Shown: one piece after another, positions 47,807 to 59,880 of the stretch
Numbering within the stretch: the first letter of the stretch is position 1
How the letters are laid out: every line of letters starts with the position of its first letter
Assembly: GCF_900700375.1 (NCBI RefSeq)
Contig: NC_041723.1
Location: forward strand, 18,041,456 to 18,105,455
DNA from: Denticeps clupeoides
Lineage: Eukaryota > Chordata > Actinopteri > Clupeiformes > Denticipitidae
Direction: 5' to 3'
DNA: 64,000 bases
Notes under the pieces: generated by a model
The model's input: the letters and a program-made list of their open reading frames with translations, nothing else
The model's database searches: none
What the model was told of the DNA's origin: nothing
Program-made: the position numbers and the translations under genes

Positions 47807-48228
47807 CTTTTTTGGGAGGGGGGATTTTTAAATGAGTTAATGTTCATTGTAAATAGCGGGACTTCCTCCCGTCTGTTTAAGGTAGCGCGATTCTCTTGTC
47901 TGTGCAAGCGGCGCGGTCCCGAACTGCACCAGGCATCCGATCAACAAACCTCCGTTCCTTTCCTCTTCCTTTCACTTAAGCTAACCATAACCGCGTTTTA
48001 AAATTTACATGCGCATAATATATTATATATAATTACTTTAATATTCAGGTGGATCTGGTTCATATTTTTCGTAATATCCCAAAGCTTGGAATTTAAATAG
48101 CCGCTTTAAAAACGGATGAATGGTTTCCCACAATGACAGTAGTTAGCGCCACTATTAGCCCTTAGCTGCACTTACAACACGACACAAATATAACAAAACG
48201 AGCTTCGCCGGGCAAAAAACATACGTAC

Positions 48229-48640
48229 CGTTATCGGTGAGATGGGTTAATGTAGCAAAACAAGCAGCGACCGATGCACAATAATTAAAGGTTTTCTTAA
48301 AAAAAAAAGTTACACCCGTCGTGATGGCTGCTTAGCCCCAACAAAGAAGAGCCTGCAAGGAGCTAGTCAACTTTGACACTGGGAGATTCCATTACACAAA
48401 ACAGGGGTAATTTTCCGTACGATCCCGTTATCATTAGCAGTAAAAACAAATATTTGCTTTAATAAATAGACATGTCTGTTTAAAAATAACTATTCCACTT
48501 GGCTCGATATGTTAACTGCGCCTTCGTATTTTAATAAAAACGGCTAGAATGCCGACCATCCACCCCCACTGTAGTGTTGGTTTGTACGACGTTTGAACTC
48601 GTGGCTTGGTTTTCATTGGTTCACGTTCTACTCAGATTAG
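48229..48640 (-). promoter_or_regulatory. tdg: tdg copy A promoter and 5' UTR exon
   Basis: On the minus strand a donor (AACG followed by GTACGTAT) at 48228 closes a probable 5' UTR exon that precedes the coding exon at 47806. Farther upstream is an inverted CCAAT box at about 48616. The TSS is not resolved. Confidence 0.45.
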
Positions 48641-49357
48641 TTCACCGCATATTTCAATTTGTCATATTTCATCTAATTTTGTAGGTAGTTAGTAGACAAC
48701 GCATTGAGATAGTGGCACCGTATGAACATAGATTATAAATACATTATATTGTTTTTATTTCATGCACATTTCAGTGTTTTTCATTGCCATTATAAAATAT
48801 TCTAAAATTGAGGTAATAGTAATAGAACACAAAAAAAGGTTATCCAGACTCTCTGGATTGCGTCTGAACATAGTGCATGTCATTAGAAAATAATCCATAC
48901 AGATGAAAAACAATTATAATAATAAAATACTAAAGAAAATGCAGCAAGTGACATTTGGTTGTCTGAGGGTTTTGTGTTATTTTGTACAGAAAACATGATT
49001 ACAGCACAAACAACTTAACTCAGGTTATCACTTAATCATGGCATCAAGTCTTTCTTTTCCATAAATGCAGTTGAACATACCTCTCTAAATTTAACATATA
49101 GTCAATAACAGAACATGAGAAGAACAGTTTACATTGTCCATAACATACATAAAATACTGTACAGCAAACACTGAGGAAATGCCATATTATTTAAATCTTT
49201 CAAACATATTAAATAGAAACCAAAAAAAAAAATCAAATACAACCATTAAAATACCTGGCTCTATGGTTCAGTTACTTTACTCTAAAATCACGTCATGCTT
49301 TAAAAAAAAATCATTATAGACAGTAACAGTAATAAAGGTCTTGTCTTGTTCCATCCT

Positions 49358-52300
49358 TTAGTATTGCATGTTAAAATGGGTGCTGTATGTGCAATCACTG
49401 CTGCCTCCATAAAAAGCACCTGTCAACATCGAACAAACTCATTAATATCAACCAATTAACTGCAAATATAAAATCACATGTATCGCAACCATCCATAATT
49501 ATGATGTAGCCCTATAATACTTGCCCATTGATTGAGGAGAGCAGAAGCTGGTGCCTTGCTGGGTCACTGGGTAACCTCCACTGGACGCCTCATACCCAGG
49601 ATCCTGCTGTTCCTCCTTAATGGCTATTCTCTTGGCATCCTCTGTTTTTGAATAGAAAAGAAATCCCACATATTTCTGCTTTCCATTTGAATATATAATA
49701 AAAACATGCTACCTAAACTCCACCGTCTTAATTAGCTCTTGGGCTTTATGTGATCTGTTTACCTTTGGCCATGTCAATGTCAAAACTGTAATTTGTCTCT
49801 TGCACATCAGGGTTTTTGACAATGCCCTTAATCTGGTCACGTAGCTCCTTTAGTTTGATGTAGAAGTGCACTTTGTCCTGGGCACGTGGAAACTGGGCAC
49901 AGCGGGGGCTTGACGATGGCATTAAGTAGCACACCTAAACAAGAGTACAGATCAATTACAAATAATATACAGCTAGCAAGCCTGAATAATTTACAGTGCA
50001 TCCAGAAAGTATTCACAACTTTTTCCCACATATTGTTTTGTCGAGGCACAAATCTGGGGAAGGTTACAGAAACATTTCTGCTGCTTTGAAGGTCCCAATA
50101 AGCACAGTGGTCTCAATCATTTGTAAATGGAAGAAATTCAAAATCCCCACAGTTCCTAGAGCTGGCCAGCCACCTACAGTAAACTAAGTGACTGGAGGAG
50201 AAGGGCTTTAGTCAGGGAGTGACCAAGAACACGATGGTCTCTCTTTCTGAGCTCCAGAAGAGCCTTCTAGAAGGACAACCATTTCTGCAGCAATTCACCA
50301 ATCAGGCATGTATGGTTGAGTGGCCAGATGACAGCCACTCCTTAGTAAAATGCACATGGCACCCCGTCTGGAGTTTGCCAAAAGGCACAAAATTCTCTGG
50401 TCTGATGAGACAAAGATTAAACACTTTGGTGTGAATGCCAGGTGTCTCGTTTGGAGGAAACCAGGCAGCACTCATCAGCAGTCAAATACCATACCTACAG
50501 TGAAGCATGGTGGTGGCAGAATCATGCTCTGGGGATGTTTTTAGCTGCAAGAACTGAAAGACTAGTCAGGATAGAAGGAAAGATGACCGCAACAATGCAC
50601 ACAGACATCCTGGATGAAAACCAAAGTGGAATGGGTCAAACTGGCCAGGGATAGGTGTGCCAGGCTTGTGGCATCATATTTGTGGCATCACTTGAGGGTG
50701 TAATTGCATCGACAACAAAGGCTGTCAATAAAAACTGTGCACTCAGTTTTTTTTTTTTTTATAAACTTGCCAAAACCTCAAGTAACCATTGTCATTATGG
50801 GGTGTTCTGATGGAAAAAAATTAATTGAATCCGTTTTGGAGTAAGGCTGTAACAGAACAAAATGTGGGAAAGATGCACGTGAATACTTTCTGGATGCAGT
50901 GTATGTACTCTAAATAAAAAGTGTCATATGCCACCTATGCAAAAAGCAAATATCATCTTACCGTTTCTGTGTCTGGAATTTTGTAAGGCTGCAAGCCAAA
51001 TTCAAGGTTCTTCGCTTTAATTCCAAAGATCTCTTTGCAGAAAATTTCATAAATACCTAGAGGCCAACATTGTCCATTTACACAATTTGTATTTAAAAAC
51101 AACTGCTTTCAAGAGAATACAACTTATTAGTATAAGAGCTCACATTTCCCATTGAAGGCTGCAATACACGGTCTATATTTCTTGAGCTTTTCAAGAAGCT
51201 GTCTGCCTCCTTCTCGAAACTCCTTACTGTAAAATACATTTGAATATACGTTTTTACTGCTTATTAAGCATTACATTCACAAAAACACACATCAAAAAAT
51301 AATCATAGAAAGAAGGAACTACCTCGAGAGGTCTTTGCTGCCTGGAGTCGTTCTCTCCACCATGTTAGTGAAGCCGATCCCATACCGCTCAGGGAGGGTT
51401 TGGTCATGCATATGGTTGAGCTGTTCATCAGTGAGACCAGACAGGAACAAGCACTTCCCTGTGAAGAAATCCCACGTGTGTGAAAAATTGGGTCTGTTGC
51501 AATACTGAAATACTGAAAACAATGCACATTTCCAAAAATGGCGTGAAGACGGGTACATACAAAAATGATTTCCTGGATTGGGGTAATGTCTTCCTTTGTA
51601 GGCTGATAGCAGTCCGGGATTAATACCAATCTGAAAGTCATACCAGCAATGTTTTAAAAAACATTCATACAAATAAAAATTACATTTTGACGACGGAAAA
51701 AAAACTCACTATCAATATATCCAGATTGTAGGCGATTATGTCAGGGAGTGTTTTTGCCATGACCTCTTCCACGGACATGCCATTGAAGCGATCGAGTGTC
51801 CTTTTTGGCTTCTTCGCTGGGCTACTCTCATGCACCCCCTGTAGTTTACCCTCCTCTAACTTCTGTTTTGGGGGTCTCCCTCTCTTCTTGGCAGGGCCTA
51901 GACGTGGAAGAGTGTTTTAACGGGGTAATGTAATACACAGAACCAAATGTGTGTAATGTAATACACAAAACCAAATCTTGAACCAATCTTGCTACAAGTT
52001 TTCTCCAGATAGCCTGTAGAGGAGAGAGGCTTGTCTGGTTTTCTTTTGCTACTATACAAGTGTTTTTAAGGGTGCTACAGTACCTTGAGCCACAGTTTCC
52101 TGCTGGACAGGATCTTCTTGGCGCACTCTAAAATCTGCCATGGCCTGGTCTTCTCTGGGTCGCTCGGAATAACAAGCAGTTCCATCGCTGAAGTGCTGGT
52201 ACTGGGTGACCTCTGGGAAATACTGCTGACTGTTCTGATACCTGGAAAGAGAACATGAGATTACACAGTTCAATTGAAGAACACCGTCTAAGTAAGTGCA

Positions 52301-52552
52301 ACTATTCATAGTTCAGGGAGTGTTGGACATTATCATGGATCCATTAAAATCCGCTATGAATGCATCTCATATGTTTAATCACATATATGTGACCAAAACC
52401 ATCACTTGATCAAATGAAGACATGTAAATGAACCCACAGAAGAAAGAAACATCATGTAATAAGCACTTTACAATGCTGCACCCATCTCCAACTCACCAGT
52501 GTTGGAGATAATCCGAAGGAACCGTCAGTGACGCATACTGCCTTTCGTCCAT
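49358..52552 (-). CDS. tdg: Thymine-DNA glycosylase, tandem copy B
   Basis: Ten coding exons on the minus strand: 52552-52497, 52241-52084, 51897-51710, 51630-51561, 51458-51323, 51226-51144, 51056-50962, 49934-49763, 49641-49525 and 49419-49358, about 378 residues. Exons 1 and 4-8 have exactly the lengths seen in copy A (56, 70, 136, 83, 95 and 172), so the two arose by gene duplication. The N-terminus is shorter, with an AT-hook-like KKRGRPPK. The core has GINPG with the catalytic Asn, [11 protein letters not shown] and [16 protein letters not shown]-site-like IKEE follows. Joining exon 9 to exon 10 needs a GC donor (ATGG followed by GCAAGT) in the same phase as copy A. Without it the frame ends at 49499 (366 residues). 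The DGQWMTQ tail of copy A and human TDG is absent. Confidence 0.9.
49992..50903 (+). mobile_element. Tc1-like transposon, internally deleted
   Basis: Terminal inverted repeats ACAGTGCATCCAGAAAGTAT (left) and its complement ATACTTTCTGGATGCAGTGT (right), with TA at the outer edges. The plus strand encodes part of a Tc1 transposase ([28 protein letters not shown], then [11 protein letters not shown]). The 3' part, including the final catalytic Glu region, is missing. It lies in tdg copy B intron 7. Confidence 0.85.
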
Positions 52553-52867
52553 CTTATTGGTTGTTTTACTTAAATAAATTAATATTCATTTTGATGTTAG
52601 CTACACAAAGTCCTTCTGTGTGTCGACCGACAATTAAAATGCCTTTGCGATACATATTAGTTATGAAATAAAATTTTACCAAGTTAACCATCGTTGCGGC
52701 TAGGAGCCGATTAATTTCATTCAGTCCTAAAAACTAGGCTATCCACATTTACACAGCTGCTAGCTAACCCGGCTAACACTGTCGGTCTGTTCAGCCTGTT
52801 TCCGTGTATCATCCACTGGTCCAAACATAAAACACAGTACGTTAGAATTAAAAAAACGATCCCATAC

Positions 52868-53340
52868 CTGTCCAGGAATTGACTTCTAAATCATTACGAC
52901 CAGCAGCGCAGCATAATTCAACCAAAACAACACAAAGCACTCGAGTCGTGCCGGTTAGTGCATGATTTTTTTTTTTTACAAAACTAAGTGTTATCTCATC
53001 GTAACTGGCTTTTTATTATTTATTAAGCCATCCCGAGCCTTTAACTATCTGCTGCGGAACTCGGTCGCTAGGCGGACTGTACCACAATTTAGAAAATAGG
53101 GGAGACCTCACGCCATAATCTTTAGCATATTTGGTTTTTAAAAGACAAATATTTCCGGATAGAATGTAATTTAGTACATAGGTCGTTCTAGTAGTGTCTG
53201 TAGATAATCAAGTCGTGTGAAGCTGTTTTCTGGAGATAATACATTAAACAATGAACTGCCCGACCAATGGGCGACCATTTCCTGTGTTCATACGGGTATG
53301 CGGGGTCAGCGGTCACGTTGTTAAAATCAGGACCAATGAG
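52868..53340 (-). promoter_or_regulatory. tdg: tdg copy B promoter and 5' UTR exon
   Basis: A donor-like GGACAG followed by GTATGG at 52867 (minus strand) ends a probable 5' UTR exon. Upstream are CCAAT words at about 53263 and 53331. The boundary is approximate. Confidence 0.4.
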
Positions 53341-53912
53341 ACAAGTTTTGGGTTCAGGTCGATCTGTTAAAAAGAGAACAATATGTACAAGGTATAAAAA
53401 CTAAATGTTGCTTGTCTTGAGCCATAAATGCAGTAAATATAGAATATTATAAGTTGGTCCTTTTATAGTCTAAGCATCAAAGTAAAGAGTAAAAGTCTTT
53501 GTGCTAACAATGCTAGCAAACGACACAGTTCCGATGTCTGTTTTTCGGTTTTAATGGCGATGTTGGCTCTGTTTTACTTGTGCCTAATTATATGTGCCGC
53601 TTCTTCTTTGGCTTGAAATAAGCGCATTTAGTCAGTGTGCATGAAAGATCTTTGTTTTTCTTTGACTCAAGATATTCTTTTCTCTAACTGATGCTGCAAG
53701 ATAACAGATCGTGTAGAGCAAGAAATTAGTTTCCCACAATAGTAATATTTGTTTTATATTAGTGACATTAAACACAGTTTAACTTAGTGATCTGTGTTCA
53801 GGCTAAAAGTAATTTCAATATTTATATATATATATATTTTTGTATTTGTGAATTTAAGGCAATTTAAAGAAGTCTTTATTGGGCCCTTGGTTGCCCATCA
53901 GACTCAGAGTTA

Positions 53913-54120
53913 TTCTGGTAGCGTAGTGGGTAAAACAAAAGGGTCTGAATGCCCAAGGTTGTGGGTTCAAGTCCTGTGGAGTGTGGTCATTCTTCCATAG
54001 CAGCAGTACTAAGTAGTGTACTGATGCCTATGAAGCCACATAGAGTGAGGTTGGTTCCTGCCGACAGGGCCTGGCAAGGCATTGGGTTCCCTGTGCGATG
54101 GTTCCCAACACAACCTTACT
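53913..54120 (+). mobile_element. Possible third tRNA-like SINE (family C)
   Basis: GGTAGCGTAGTGGGTAAAAC (A-box-like) and GTGGGTTCAAGTCCTGTGG (B-box-like) are spaced as in a tRNA. A roughly 150-base unique body follows, with no resemblance to families A or B. Only one copy occurs here, so the SINE status is inferred from the promoter boxes. Confidence 0.45.
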
Positions 54121-54362
54121 TATTACATGTTTCATAAATCATCATGTATGCAGTGTGCATGAAATATCTTTGGTTTTATTTTACTCAGCATATTCTTTTT
54201 TTTTAACAGATGCTGCAAGATAACAGAGAGTTGTAAATACACACAGAAAGACAACAAAATCCCGGTGAAATTTGTGATCATATTTTTATAATTAAAGATG
54301 GATGATATTGTGTCTCAGGTCTCTTTGATCACAGAACTCCATCTTGGATACCTGTGATAATT

Positions 54363-54462
54363 GGGGCAGTGGTGGACTAGCGGGTAAGGAAGCGGACTTA
54401 TAATTGGAAGGTTGCTGGTTCATATACATTTCACAATGACAATCACTTTGCTTTCACTTCAT
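54363..54462 (+). mobile_element. Family A SINE, internally deleted, copy 8
   Basis: Head GGGGCAGTGGTGGACTAGCG joined directly to the tail TGACAATCACTTTGCTTTC, with the body missing. Confidence 0.7.
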
Positions 54463-55011
54463 TTAAGAAATTTGCCAGGTGAGCCAAATTAAAGGAAAAT
54501 CTACTGGAGATTTTTTACAAAAACGTAAGCACGATTATTGTACTTTTAAGAGATTTGTGGCTGGTCCAGAGTACATGGGTTGGTACAGATAAGGGCACAC
54601 TGAGGAAGGTTTCTGCCAGACAAATAAATGAGATTAAGAGAGCAGATGCTAAAATGCTATTATTAAGCAGCACACATGTATTCGAATCTGCTGATGTTTT
54701 GTGAACTTGCAGAGGCTTGCAGTCACGCATAAACCTATTCAGCCACCCATCACTGACCACTTTTGTCCATGGTACAAAAAGAAGAACTGTGTTGTCTGAA
54801 TGAAAATCATCCTCATGCATGACAATTGCATCTGCATCATTGGCTGATATGGGCATAAAAGTAGAGAAACTCACAGTGATTCCCATCATCCCTTGACCTC
54901 AATCTTACTACAAATCTCAAGCAAAAAATCTATGAGTGAGGGAGGCAAATCACACATTCAGATCACACTCACATGCAATAATTGTGCAGCTGCTATCAAA
55001 TAAGGGCTTTT

Positions 55012-55217
55012 AAGTGAAGCGATTGTCACATGTCATACACAGCACACAGTGCACACAGTGAAATTTGTCCTCTGCATTTAACCCATCACAGTGGGCAGCC
55101 ATGACAGGCACCCAGGGAGCAGTGTGTGGGGATGGTGCTTTGCTCAGTAGCACCTTGGCGGATCGGGATTCAAACCAGCAACCTTCTGATTACAGGGCCG
55201 CTAGGCCACCACTGCCA
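55012..55217 (-). mobile_element. Family A SINE, copy 9
   Basis: Reverse orientation with small deletions in body and head. Confidence 0.8.
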
Positions 55218-55656
55218 TTTTATGTCAAAATGTAACTTGTTAAGATGGTTTTGATTTCATTAAATATGACATCCTAATGATTAAATTTTTTATTTTATTT
55301 GGAAGTTTTTTGTTTTTTTTTAAATAAATGGGACGTTTGTTTAGCAACATTCAAATTATACTCTAATGGTTGATTACATCACTAATGCTGATTAGTGATT
55401 AAGTTTGAATCTGAAGGTGAATGAATGTTGAGAAGCTGAGTACTTGTGATCTTCACAAACTAGTAACATTTATGCTAATTAAGTGTATTGTCTTTTTATT
55501 TAAACTTTCTATACTGTATAAAAAATACTACTTTTATGTCAAATAAAAGCATCCAGATATAGCCTGTCTGTGTGTTTATTTATTTCAATGTGTTTAGAAG
55601 ATCCATAATGCTAGAAAGATTCTGTATGTTTTAAATGACATGGCTCTTTACCTATT

Positions 55657-55836
55657 GTGAAAGTGATACACATCAAGCACAGCACATGGTGACACAATGA
55701 AATGTGCCCTCTGCATATAACCATCACCCTTGCTGAGCGGTGGGCAGCCATGAAAGGCACCCGGGGAGCAGTGTGTGGGGACTGTACCTTGATCAAGGGG
55801 ACCTCAATGGCACCTTCATGGTTTGGGATTCAAACT
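55657..55836 (-). mobile_element. Family A SINE, head-truncated, copy 10
   Basis: Reverse orientation. The body is recognisable (CCCGGGGAGCAGTGTGTGGG), but the sequence leaves the consensus before the tRNA-like head. Confidence 0.7.
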
Positions 55837-56317
55837 TTCATAGAACTTTGACACTGTGGATATGCAGAGAAAACACAGCATATAATTCCAAAGCTTTTCA
55901 TTCTAGTAGTACACTATTATTATTGTTGAAGGTGAACTTCCATCCCACCAGGAAACCTATACCCAATGGTGCCTGTGGAAAATAAATGGTTCAAGTAGCT
56001 ATATCAGGCAGATGGTGCTGGGCCAGCAGACTGCAGGACAGCAGGCTTTATCAGGCCTGACCATTGTTCCCACTGACACTCTGCACACTACTTATACTGT
56101 ATATATGTTTTGTAACGGGGCATTGGTGGGGTGCAGAAATCTGTTTAATAATATGTAAAATATTATTCCCTGAGAGCTGGATAATGCACGCAAACTAGGC
56201 CGCTGTTACCCCATTAGATGAATGGATTGCTGGTTAGTCTGTGTCTTTGGTCTACGAATTGGAAACATTCAAAAGAAGTTATTACTGTTTCTGGACCACT
56301 ACTACGAATTAACGTGA

Positions 56318-56378
56318 TGGTAGTAGCCTAGTGGGTAACCAGAAGACCCAGGTTCAAATCCCACTTACTACCATTGTG
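56318..56378 (+). mobile_element. Family B SINE head fragment, copy 5
   Basis: GGTAGTAGCCTAGTGGGTAA with B box GGTTCAAATCCC. The tail is missing. Confidence 0.6.
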
Positions 56379-57869
56379 TTCCTAAAGTCAGATGAACTCA
56401 GATTAAGATCTTGTACAGATGTTAAATAGCATTCTGATTGTAAAATTTAACTAATAACTATATATTTAAATTACATATTTGTTATTGACAAAATATGTAA
56501 AACTGAAGAAATAACTACTGTCATGTACATTGAGTTGGGTTTTTTCATTTTTTACTCATTGTTTACATTGAGCAGGAATTTTATTGGGTTAATCCAACAA
56601 GTGAACTTCTTCTTCTTTATTCCACAACTTTTTCTTTAGGGTTGTTGTCCTGCATGACCCAGATTCTGACAGAGGTCTTGACATTATTGGCTCAGTTTGC
56701 ATGGCATCCGTCTGAGAACTTGTGGAACTCACCCACATCACGTCATGTACTTGACAGTAATATTACATTCAAATGAACTGCTAATTGTAGGGGCATACAT
56801 ATGTTTGCACTCACAGATATGTAATAATGTATAATAATATAGTTTCAGGAACAGTTGTTCTTTGTATATAGGGTAATGTTATTTTGTTATGTGGGAGGGA
56901 TATTTTTTTATGATCACAAAGAATACTACATGCATGCTTTATTTACAGTGGGTACAGAATATTGCAACCCATTTCCTAAAATTTTTCCTCATTAATGCAC
57001 ACACACTCCATATTGACAGAAAAAACAACAGAATTGCTGACATTATATGATTCCAGTTAAAATACAAAATGATCAAAATGATCACAAGCTTGCAAAATAG
57101 GTACTGTAGAAGCCAAAACAGTAGGAGCTTTAGGAGCACCACCCAGGGGTCAATCGGTGTCCGAGTAAAAAACATCCATTCAGCTTTCTGAATTCCAGGG
57201 CCACAGGGATTTCTGCATGTAAATTATGTTTTTTAATTAATAAGATTCATATGCACTCCCTTAAATACTCTATTAGGATGCTGCTGCCTTGAACATTTGT
57301 GAAGTCACAGCATTAACTTTTCTGGCAGCTTTTGGCCGAATTCAGTTTTTCACTATCAGCAGAATGTATGTAGGTCCCCATGCGATTCCGAACAGATCAG
57401 TTTAATTACTTTATTTGCATAATAGTCTACCAGCATGCACCTGAAGATATCACCACTGAAATATTCAAAACAGATTAAGCTAAACTAAGAGGTTAATAAA
57501 AACCATTATTATTTCTGAGTTTACTTTGTACAAAAAAGAAAACATTGTTTAATAAATTTGTTGAAAGCAGTCATTTTTTATTTGACAGAATATGTAAATG
57601 TTGACGGGGTGAGGATAGGCCTGTCCAATTGTGTACCCCATATGTTGTCTTTTTCTGCTGACTCAGCAGGAAGGAGTATAATGAAGTGGTTCTTATGGAT
57701 GCCCAGCTCAGATAGATGGGTGGGGTGGGGGTGAATTGGCACCTTGCCTCTCTCACGGGACCCCTGCTCATTGTAGCCAATCAGATTAACCTTGTGAATA
57801 ACAACAACAACTGGTTATTAGAATGAGTATTGGTTTGTCATTTTAAGTGTGTATGTATATTTGAATGCG

Positions 57870-58093
57870 GCGGAAGTAAAGTTTGAACGCCGCCGTCGTT
57901 CGGCGCCGCGCCACGTGACGTCACCCCAGTTTAAAACGGGCCGCGCGTCAGCCAGCGCGCGCGCGGACCGGTGGCTGTCCTGCGCGTCGCATCCCGGTCG
58001 CTGCCGACGACACGCCGAGAAACGCTTTTAACACGCCGTGACATTAGTAAAAGAAAACATTTGTGTCCAGTACGGAACAGTTCTGACGCTCAG
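57870..58093 (+). promoter_or_regulatory. CpG-rich promoter and first exon of an unidentified gene
   Basis: A sharp CpG-dense island in AT-rich surroundings. An E-box CACGTG (57912-57917) overlaps a full CRE TGACGTCA (57916-57923), both close to the likely TSS. The stretch ends in a strong donor (GCTCAG followed by GTACGT) at 58094, indicating a plus-strand 5' UTR exon. The gene it serves lies mostly beyond the window and I cannot identify it. Confidence 0.6.
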
Positions 58094-58681
58094 GTACGTT
58101 GTTGACCGTTTCTGTACGTGTCGCGCAATGAATTGTGGTCAGTAAACTAGTCGATACGACGGGGCGTCTTTTTTCTCGACTTCATCGTTTTAATGGAATA
58201 AATTGTACTGGATGCTTCAAATGTGTCCTGCAAAAACACCGATCAATGTGATTATGAACGGTTTTCCTCAATAAGCAATCTATATTTACATCGTCTAGAT
58301 ATTGAGTATTTATTTACATTGACTGGCTGCAAAATGCAGATGCTTCTTCAGGAGTTTGATATTCTCTTGTTTTATGAATTGAATTTGCGCAGTCCCGACG
58401 TTCATCTAGCCTTTCATGGAGCGGGTTTGCTATTTTGTTATGATTTATTACGCGTTTTCATTCAGTCGATTGGAAGAACGATAACGTCCCCTGCATTTAA
58501 ATGAGCCTTTGCCTGCATCCCGTTAATCGACGAAAGCGCGTTTTTTTAAACAGCCATTGCATCCCTGCACTTGTTAAAGTTACAAAAAGTGTGTCGTGTT
58601 ATTGTATATCCAACACATGCGTCTGAATGTGTGCGCATGTCATTAAAGCGCCTCGTCACTGAAGCCCGGTCTTCATTTCAG

Positions 58682-58827
58682 CTCCGACTTTCCTCTCCTG
58701 TCGTGAGTTGAGCAGTTCACCGGTCCCCGACGTGCGGCGGAATTCCCGCGTGCGCCCGCGTGTCGCTGAAATGCGACGTGGCTGTCGCTAGATGGCGATG
58801 TCGAGCCAGGCTTCGGCGTGTTGCCAG
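58682..58827 (+). other. Candidate second exon with a start codon
   Basis: An acceptor-like TTCATTTCAG precedes a GC-rich stretch with an in-frame ATG at 58792 (reading MAMSSQASACCQ), followed by a possible but weak donor at 58828. A short upstream ORF starts at about 58771. I do not recognise the peptide. It could equally be an alternative promoter exon or non-coding. Confidence 0.25.
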
Positions 58828-59665
58828 GTGCAGGGACTGCAGTGCAGAGTTCAGGATTAGGACGTTATTACTGCGCCGGAATGAACTTTTTCTTTAAACC
58901 TTCATTGAATGGTTACTGAATGTGCCAAAAGTAAACACAGGAGTTCATGAATGCAGTGACCTGAGGGCCTCTGATTTAGTGGACATTTAAAGCTGCATAA
59001 AGTTGATATTGATATATGTGCTCAGAGTATCAAAGGCTATGCAAATAAACCATCATCAGTTTCATGTGCCCTTTAGATATTGGACATGGTGGTGCCAACA
59101 GTAATTAATTTGACAGCTTTTTTAGTTGCTCTTCCAGTTGAGCTGTGGTCATCATTTACAGAAACATGATTTAGTACATTTATTATACAGATTAAGTGTT
59201 ATTATCTTTCAGTGCTTTGAAATACTAGTTAATATGTATTCGGTCCCCTGTCATTTTAAAAATCATGGTCATTCTTTTGATGTCTTTTCTGAAAGATTTA
59301 CCATACTTCAGAATCTGTTTACTCTTGTGTGTGAATCATTTCAAGGGATAATTTGGTATGAATGGTCATGCAGCATGGATGCACTGTGCAAGCAAACCTG
59401 TGGGTGACATGGGTCAATATATCACCTGCATAGTTTCACACAAGCAACAATGCTTTGTAACCCCTGGAGCCCTGCTGAACACTGCACTAAACCAGAGAAA
59501 GCGGAATCAGCCAACACACGAAACGTCACTGCATCCAACAGATCTTCTCCTTGGCAACTTGAATTAAAACAATAGCTCTTCCAGCAGACAGTGTTCTGTA
59601 CTTTGAGGGGCATATTAAAATCACCAACAGGTGAAGTGAACAACTTTAATTCCTTATGATGGCAT

Positions 59666-59674
59666 GCACACACA

Positions 59675-59738
<64 letters not shown>
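59666..59738. repeat. (CA)n microsatellite
   Basis: About 73 bases of CA repeat with a few CG interruptions at the left end. Confidence 0.95.
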
Positions 59739-59741
<3 letters not shown>

Positions 59742-59759
59742 CAACAGTATTATCCACTG

Positions 59760-59880
59760 AAGCCATGTCTCACTGCTATTTCCTTCAGAAATGGCTTTAT
59801 AAAATGATTTGGCCTCCAGATTTCACGGATCTCAATCAAATCAAGCATCTGCGGGTGTTTTGGAAAGGTAAGTACAATCC
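59760..59880 (+). mobile_element. Tc1-like transposase remnant
   Basis: A short stretch reads WPPDFTDLNQIKHLRVFWKG, resembling the conserved WPPQSPDLNPIEHLW region of Tc1 transposases. No terminal repeats seen. Confidence 0.45.

Larger units (their letters stand above)
53341..57840. other. Repeat-rich intergenic spacer
   Basis: Apart from the SINE copies listed separately I see no gene. Near 56944 the sequence ACAGTGGGTACAGAATATTG resembles the end of a fish Tc1-like or MITE element, but no partner end was found. Confidence 0.45.

Noticed and set aside
59422-59766. Minus-strand 114-codon ORF with a Cys-Val repeat
   Set aside because: Created by the (CA)n microsatellite.
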